Assembly: GCA_023144675.1 (NCBI GenBank)
Contig: JAGLFE010000204.1
Coordinates: 1-5,864 of the forward strand
DNA length: 5,864 bases
Reading direction: 5' to 3'
From: Thiomargarita sp.
GTDB taxonomy: Bacteria > Pseudomonadota > Gammaproteobacteria > Beggiatoales > Beggiatoaceae
Shown: positions 4,658 to 5,864 of the stretch, in pieces
Layout: the number at the start of each line of letters is the position of its first letter
Numbering within the stretch: the stretch's first letter is position 1
Program-made: the position numbers and the translations under genes
Notes under the pieces: model-generated
Database searches by the model: none
Told to the model about the DNA's origin: nothing
Seen by the model: the letters and a program-made list of their open reading frames with translations, nothing else

Positions 4658-5162
4658 AAATATATTTTTTCACCATCCGCCATTTTTCTAACTTATCTTG
4701 ATAGCTAACACGAGCATTGGCAGGACTGGTTGATGGCAGTTGATGATATAAAATTTGGTTTTTGGGATTAAGTTGTGGCAATATTTTTTTACGATAAACT
4801 TGTTCAGCTTTTAGACCATTGAAAAAAACATTGTTGATATTAGGCTGTGCTAAGTAAAATTGGAAAAAATCGTTGGGAATAATTGATTGGGTCTCAATAT
4901 CAGAATCTAAGCTACCAGGACGAAAACAAGCTTTTAATACATCCCAAACGGCAATATGATTGGCAATTAAAATTTTTGTACGTTGTTGATAGGAAATATC
5001 GGTTGAAAAATCGAATAATTCAGCCATAATTCGCCAAAAAGCATTGTGAGGATAAGCGTAATATTGTTGGTGCTGTAGAGACGTGCGACTAGGAATAGAA
5101 CCTAAAATTAATATCTTGGCATTGGTTGCCGCAATTGGTGAAAAACTTTTTACATAACTCAT
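4656..5162 (-). CDS. Uracil/hypoxanthine-DNA glycosylase, UDG family 6-like
   Basis: This 168-residue protein matches the DNA-deoxyinosine glycosylases of the uracil-DNA glycosylase superfamily, which remove deaminated bases (hypoxanthine, in some members uracil) to start base excision repair. Motif 1 is complete: ILILGSIPSRTSLQ (17-30), then HQQYYAYPHNAFWRIM (31-46), with the family 6-type Asn40 as the likely catalytic residue. IAVWDVLKACFRPGSLDSDI (70-89) and VFFNGLKAEQVY (112-123) are the usual internal blocks. LPSTSPANA (142-150) is the DNA-intercalating motif 2. Length is typical of the family. It starts 9 bases after the methyltransferase stop codon on the same strand, with no clear Shine-Dalgarno, so it is probably translated from the same transcript. 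Host-repair housekeeping is the simplest role; a link to DNA modification is possible from context only. Confidence 0.9.
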   Translation of the reverse strand: MSYVKSFSPIAATNAKILILGSIPSRTSLQHQQYYAYPHNAFWRIMAELFDFSTDISYQQRTKILIANHIAVWDVLKACFRPGSLDSDIETQSIIPNDFFQFYLAQPNINNVFFNGLKAEQVYRKKILPQLNPKNQILYHQLPSTSPANARVSYQDKLEKWRMVKKYI

Positions 5163-5171
5163 AATTTAAAT

Positions 5172-5864
5172 TTACCCAAAATTGATGTTGAGTATCTTTT
5201 TTAATTTATATGAAACTGAATCAATAATTTTGATCTTATCGCTTTCAACATCATAATTAAATAATGCTTTCATATCATTTGTTCTTATCAAAAATGATTT
5301 TTTTGACCTTTTAATATCCGCTGCTTTACTCAATAATAACATTGCTTCATCTAATGTTTCATTATTTTTTTGAATACGAATTAATATTGGTGAATCTTGA
5401 TATTTTTCTTTTAATATTGCATCTATTCCACTATTTCTATGAACAGGAACATGTTCAATATTATATAATAGTTTTTCTACCAATTCATTGACTGTTTGAT
5501 ATGATTTTCTACCATTCTTAATCAGATTAGATTCACTTTTTATGGGGTTTTCTAACCTGTTTTTTGTTAATGCGACCGCTTCTGAAGAAATGTCAATACC
5601 TATAACTTTTCTATTTTTTAATTTTCCTGCAACTAATGTAGTCCCACTTCCACAAAATGGATCAAGAATTGTGTCTCCTTCATTTGATGCAATTTCAATA
5701 ACTTGTTCTAACAATAAAATTGGTTTCTGAGTTGGATATCCAACCCTTTCTTTAGCTTTTGGATTTAAATAAGGTATTTCCCAAACATCACTTAATGGAA
5801 CTCCTTTTTTTTCATCACTGGATATTATTTGACCATTGCTATCTTTTGCATAAACAGTTTTTCC
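5172..5864 (-). CDS. Site-specific DNA methyltransferase (N6-adenine/N4-cytosine), N-terminus outside the window
   Basis: The frame is open to the window end, so only the last 230 residues are visible; the TTG at 5714 is internal and not a start. Visible residues 28-48 read WEIPYLNPKAKERV then GYPTQKP, the conserved block before the cofactor site. Residues 68-76 are motif I, DPFCGSGTT, which binds S-adenosylmethionine, followed by NRKVIGIDISSEAVALTKNR. Having motif I in the C-terminal part means the catalytic DPPY-like motif should lie upstream, outside the window, as in beta-type and type III Mod-like N6-A/N4-C enzymes. After the fold there is an extension of about 120 residues (VHRNSGIDAILKEKYQDSPI, LIRIQKNNETLDEAMLLLSK) that I cannot assign; it might be a target-recognition or nuclease-like domain. 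It lies immediately upstream of the glycosylase gene. A restriction partner is not visible here. Confidence 0.88.
   Translation of the reverse strand, partial: GKTVYAKDSNGQIISSDEKKGVPLSDVWEIPYLNPKAKERVGYPTQKPILLLEQVIEIASNEGDTILDPFCGSGTTLVAGKLKNRKVIGIDISSEAVALTKNRLENPIKSESNLIKNGRKSYQTVNELVEKLLYNIEHVPVHRNSGIDAILKEKYQDSPILIRIQKNNETLDEAMLLLSKAADIKRSKKSFLIRTNDMKALFNYDVESDKIKIIDSVSYKLKKILNINFG

Noticed and set aside
5566..5580. A Pasteurellaceae DNA-uptake sequence (like ACAAGCGGT) near GACCGCTTCTG
   Set aside because: There is one imperfect match in the window and no second site to back it up, so it cannot be used to assign the host or explain the array.
5542..5730. A 62-codon open frame on the + strand
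   Set aside because: It is antisense to methyltransferase motif I and is a shadow of a clear coding region.

Overview
This AT-rich window (about one third G+C by eye) most resembles an accessory locus of a low-GC gammaproteobacterium. Gene families and style suggest something near Pasteurellaceae, Orbaceae or Moraxellaceae, but no rRNA or other marker fixes the host, so this is a low-confidence guess.

Layout. Bases 1-1089 hold the 3' part of a gene for a polytopic membrane protein. Bases 1073-4449 hold four consecutive two-gene toxin-antitoxin (TA) modules on the + strand. They are: (A) a vapBC-type pair broken by a nonsense codon in the antitoxin and a frameshift in the PIN toxin; (B) an intact ribbon-helix-helix/RelE pair with a strong sigma70-type promoter; (C) a higBA-type pair whose toxin is frameshifted in a run of seven A while the antitoxin is intact; (D) a 61-codon gene followed by a 198-codon gene with PARP-like ADP-ribosyltransferase motifs, a candidate TA pair I cannot assign to a named system. 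Bases 4656-5864 hold two - strand genes in tandem: the C-terminal part of a DNA methyltransferase, then a family 6-type uracil/hypoxanthine-DNA glycosylase.

The main observation is a direct repeat of about 95-125 bp present five times (near 941, 1717, 2502, 3323 and 4449). It is a copy of the last coding stretch of the membrane protein gene, covering its final transmembrane helix and C-terminus. One copy lies before, between and after every TA module, so the array reads gene end - vapBC - repeat - relBE - repeat - higBA - repeat - 61 aa/ART - repeat. In three of four modules the next repeat begins at or within about 10 bases of the toxin or antitoxin stop codon. The first and last copies share a longer 3' tail that includes the first 15 codons of vapB; the three inner copies share a different tail. 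I see no integrase, transposase or canonical recombination site in the window.

My inference is that the 3' end of the membrane gene is a hotspot where small TA cassettes accumulate, each bringing or leaving a copy of the gene end. Homologous recombination between strains, for example after DNA uptake, would suffice; a dedicated site-specific process is not excluded. Decay of the toxins in modules A and C, beside intact B and D, suggests turnover of the cassettes.
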